From Calditrichia bacterium (GTDB lineage: Bacteria; Calditrichota; Calditrichia; Calditrichales; Calditrichaceae): a DNA stretch of 7,750 nucleotides. Below the pieces are notes generated by a model that was not told the DNA's origin, made no database searches, and saw only the letters and a list, made by a program, of their open reading frames with translations. Location of the stretch: the NCBI GenBank assembly GCA_027039465.1, contig JALWEA010000515.1, positions 1 to 7,750 on the forward strand, in the 5' to 3' direction. How positions within the stretch are numbered: the stretch's first letter is position 1; each line of letters begins with the position of its first letter. Of this stretch, positions 7,134 to 7,750 are shown in pieces. A program made the position numbers and the translations under genes.

Positions 7134-7138
7134 AAAGG
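7134..7138 (+). promoter_or_regulatory. Ribosome binding site of glycosyltransferase copy 3
   Basis: AAAGG lies 8 bases before ATG 7147 but only 2 before the in-frame ATG 7141, favouring 7147. The string TGATGATCATG covering the start (7139-7149) is identical to 5868-5878 before copy 2. Confidence 0.65.
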
Positions 7139-7146
7139 TGATGATC

Positions 7147-7750
7147 ATGCGATCCAAGAATATTCTCTTTGTCAGCGTTCAGGGCGGCATGGGACACGTG
7201 ACGCGCGACCTGGCCATTGTGCAGGAATTACATCGTCTGGCGCCGGAAATCAAGGTCTCATGGTTGGCCCATGCTCAGGCGGCCCGCTTTTTAAAACAGG
7301 CCGGTGAGAAGATTTTACCCGAATATGAACGGGTGGCTGATTACAATCTGGTAGGCGTGCAGATTATTCGGGATTTCCATTTTGATCTGGTAAAATACGC
7401 CAAACTTTCCGATGCACCCAAACGCCAAAATGCCCGTTTGGTTGAACAGATTCAACAAAAGTACCACTTTGATTTGATTGTGGGCGATGAAATTTACGGC
7501 ATCATGGCCGCTCTGGCCAAAGGCGAAATTCAGTTCGATTGTCCGCTGATCATGATGGTCGATTTTCTGCGCTACCAGTCGCTCAGCAAAAATCCCGTCA
7601 TGCGCGTGGTGGCTTATTTTAAGAATCGCCTGTTGATGGGATCGGTGCAAAAAACATCTCCGCAGATGAAGCATTTTTTCGTGGGCGAATGGGAAGATAT
7701 TCCCAACCGGCGTTTTGACTGGTTTCTGCCGCATTGCCGAGAATTTGCTA
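7147..7750 (+). CDS. GT-B fold glycosyltransferase, tandem copy 3 (cut by window edge)
   Basis: An open frame runs from ATG 7147 to the window end without a stop (201 codons), giving the N-terminal half of a third paralogue. It begins MRSKNILFVSVQGGMGHVTRDLA (in part), with GMGH at 14-17, the same place as copy 2. It continues with SWLAHAQAARFL, HFDLIVGDEIY (GDEIY at 113-117, aligned with GDETY of the others), MVDFLRYQS in place of IYDFIG, SKNP, and FFVGEWEDIP. The alignment to copy 2 is gap-free to about residue 186. It is the most divergent of the three: Val-Gln-Gly replaces Gly-Ser-Leu/Val before GMGH, and the 131-160 region is much changed, which suggests a different acceptor. The donor-binding C-terminal domain lies beyond the window, so activity cannot be judged. 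It follows copy 2 by 14 bases in the same operon. Confidence 0.85.
   Translation, partial: MRSKNILFVSVQGGMGHVTRDLAIVQELHRLAPEIKVSWLAHAQAARFLKQAGEKILPEYERVADYNLVGVQIIRDFHFDLVKYAKLSDAPKRQNARLVEQIQQKYHFDLIVGDEIYGIMAALAKGEIQFDCPLIMMVDFLRYQSLSKNPVMRVVAYFKNRLLMGSVQKTSPQMKHFFVGEWEDIPNRRFDWFLPHCREFA

Noticed and set aside
7315..7734. A 139-codon ORF on the - strand
   Set aside because: It is antisense to the third glycosyltransferase, which has clear motifs on the + strand. No ribosome site or recognisable domain supports it.

Overview
The window comes from a bacterial chromosome of moderate GC content. All four complete genes and one cut gene lie on the + strand. The best lineage clue is the kinase at 1413-3647. 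It joins a serine/threonine kinase, a TolB/FlgO-like domain and TPRs, an architecture I associate with Calditrichota, Ignavibacteria, Acidobacteria and related environmental bacteria. A Caldithrix-like organism is plausible, but that is inference and no marker gene is present.

Layout: (1) 44-1294 encodes a protein with an N-terminal membrane anchor and a ChaN/Tiki/erythromycin-esterase-like fold. (2) 1295-1412 is a short spacer that holds a compact four-armed set of inverted repeats resembling a REP element. (3) 1413-3647 encodes the cytoplasmic kinase-TolB-TPR protein. (4) 3648-3912 is an AT-rich, apparently non-coding spacer with one 10-bp inverted repeat and weak promoter-like strings. (5) 3913 to the right edge is one tight operon: a class I SAM methyltransferase, then three tandem paralogous GT-B glycosyltransferases. 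The third (7147 onward) runs off the window and has no stop in view.

The operon is the most notable part. The methyltransferase and first glycosyltransferase overlap by 4 bases (ATGA). The next two genes follow after 11- and 14-base gaps, and their start regions share an identical 11-base string. The three glycosyltransferases align without gaps over about the first 142 residues. The first carries a unique 4-residue insertion between its domains and changes near its predicted donor site. A pathway that adds several sugars and a methyl group to one acceptor (glycolipid, surface glycan or small molecule) is a reasonable inference. Neither substrate nor product can be read from the sequence. I see no mobile element, CRISPR array, tRNA or rRNA.
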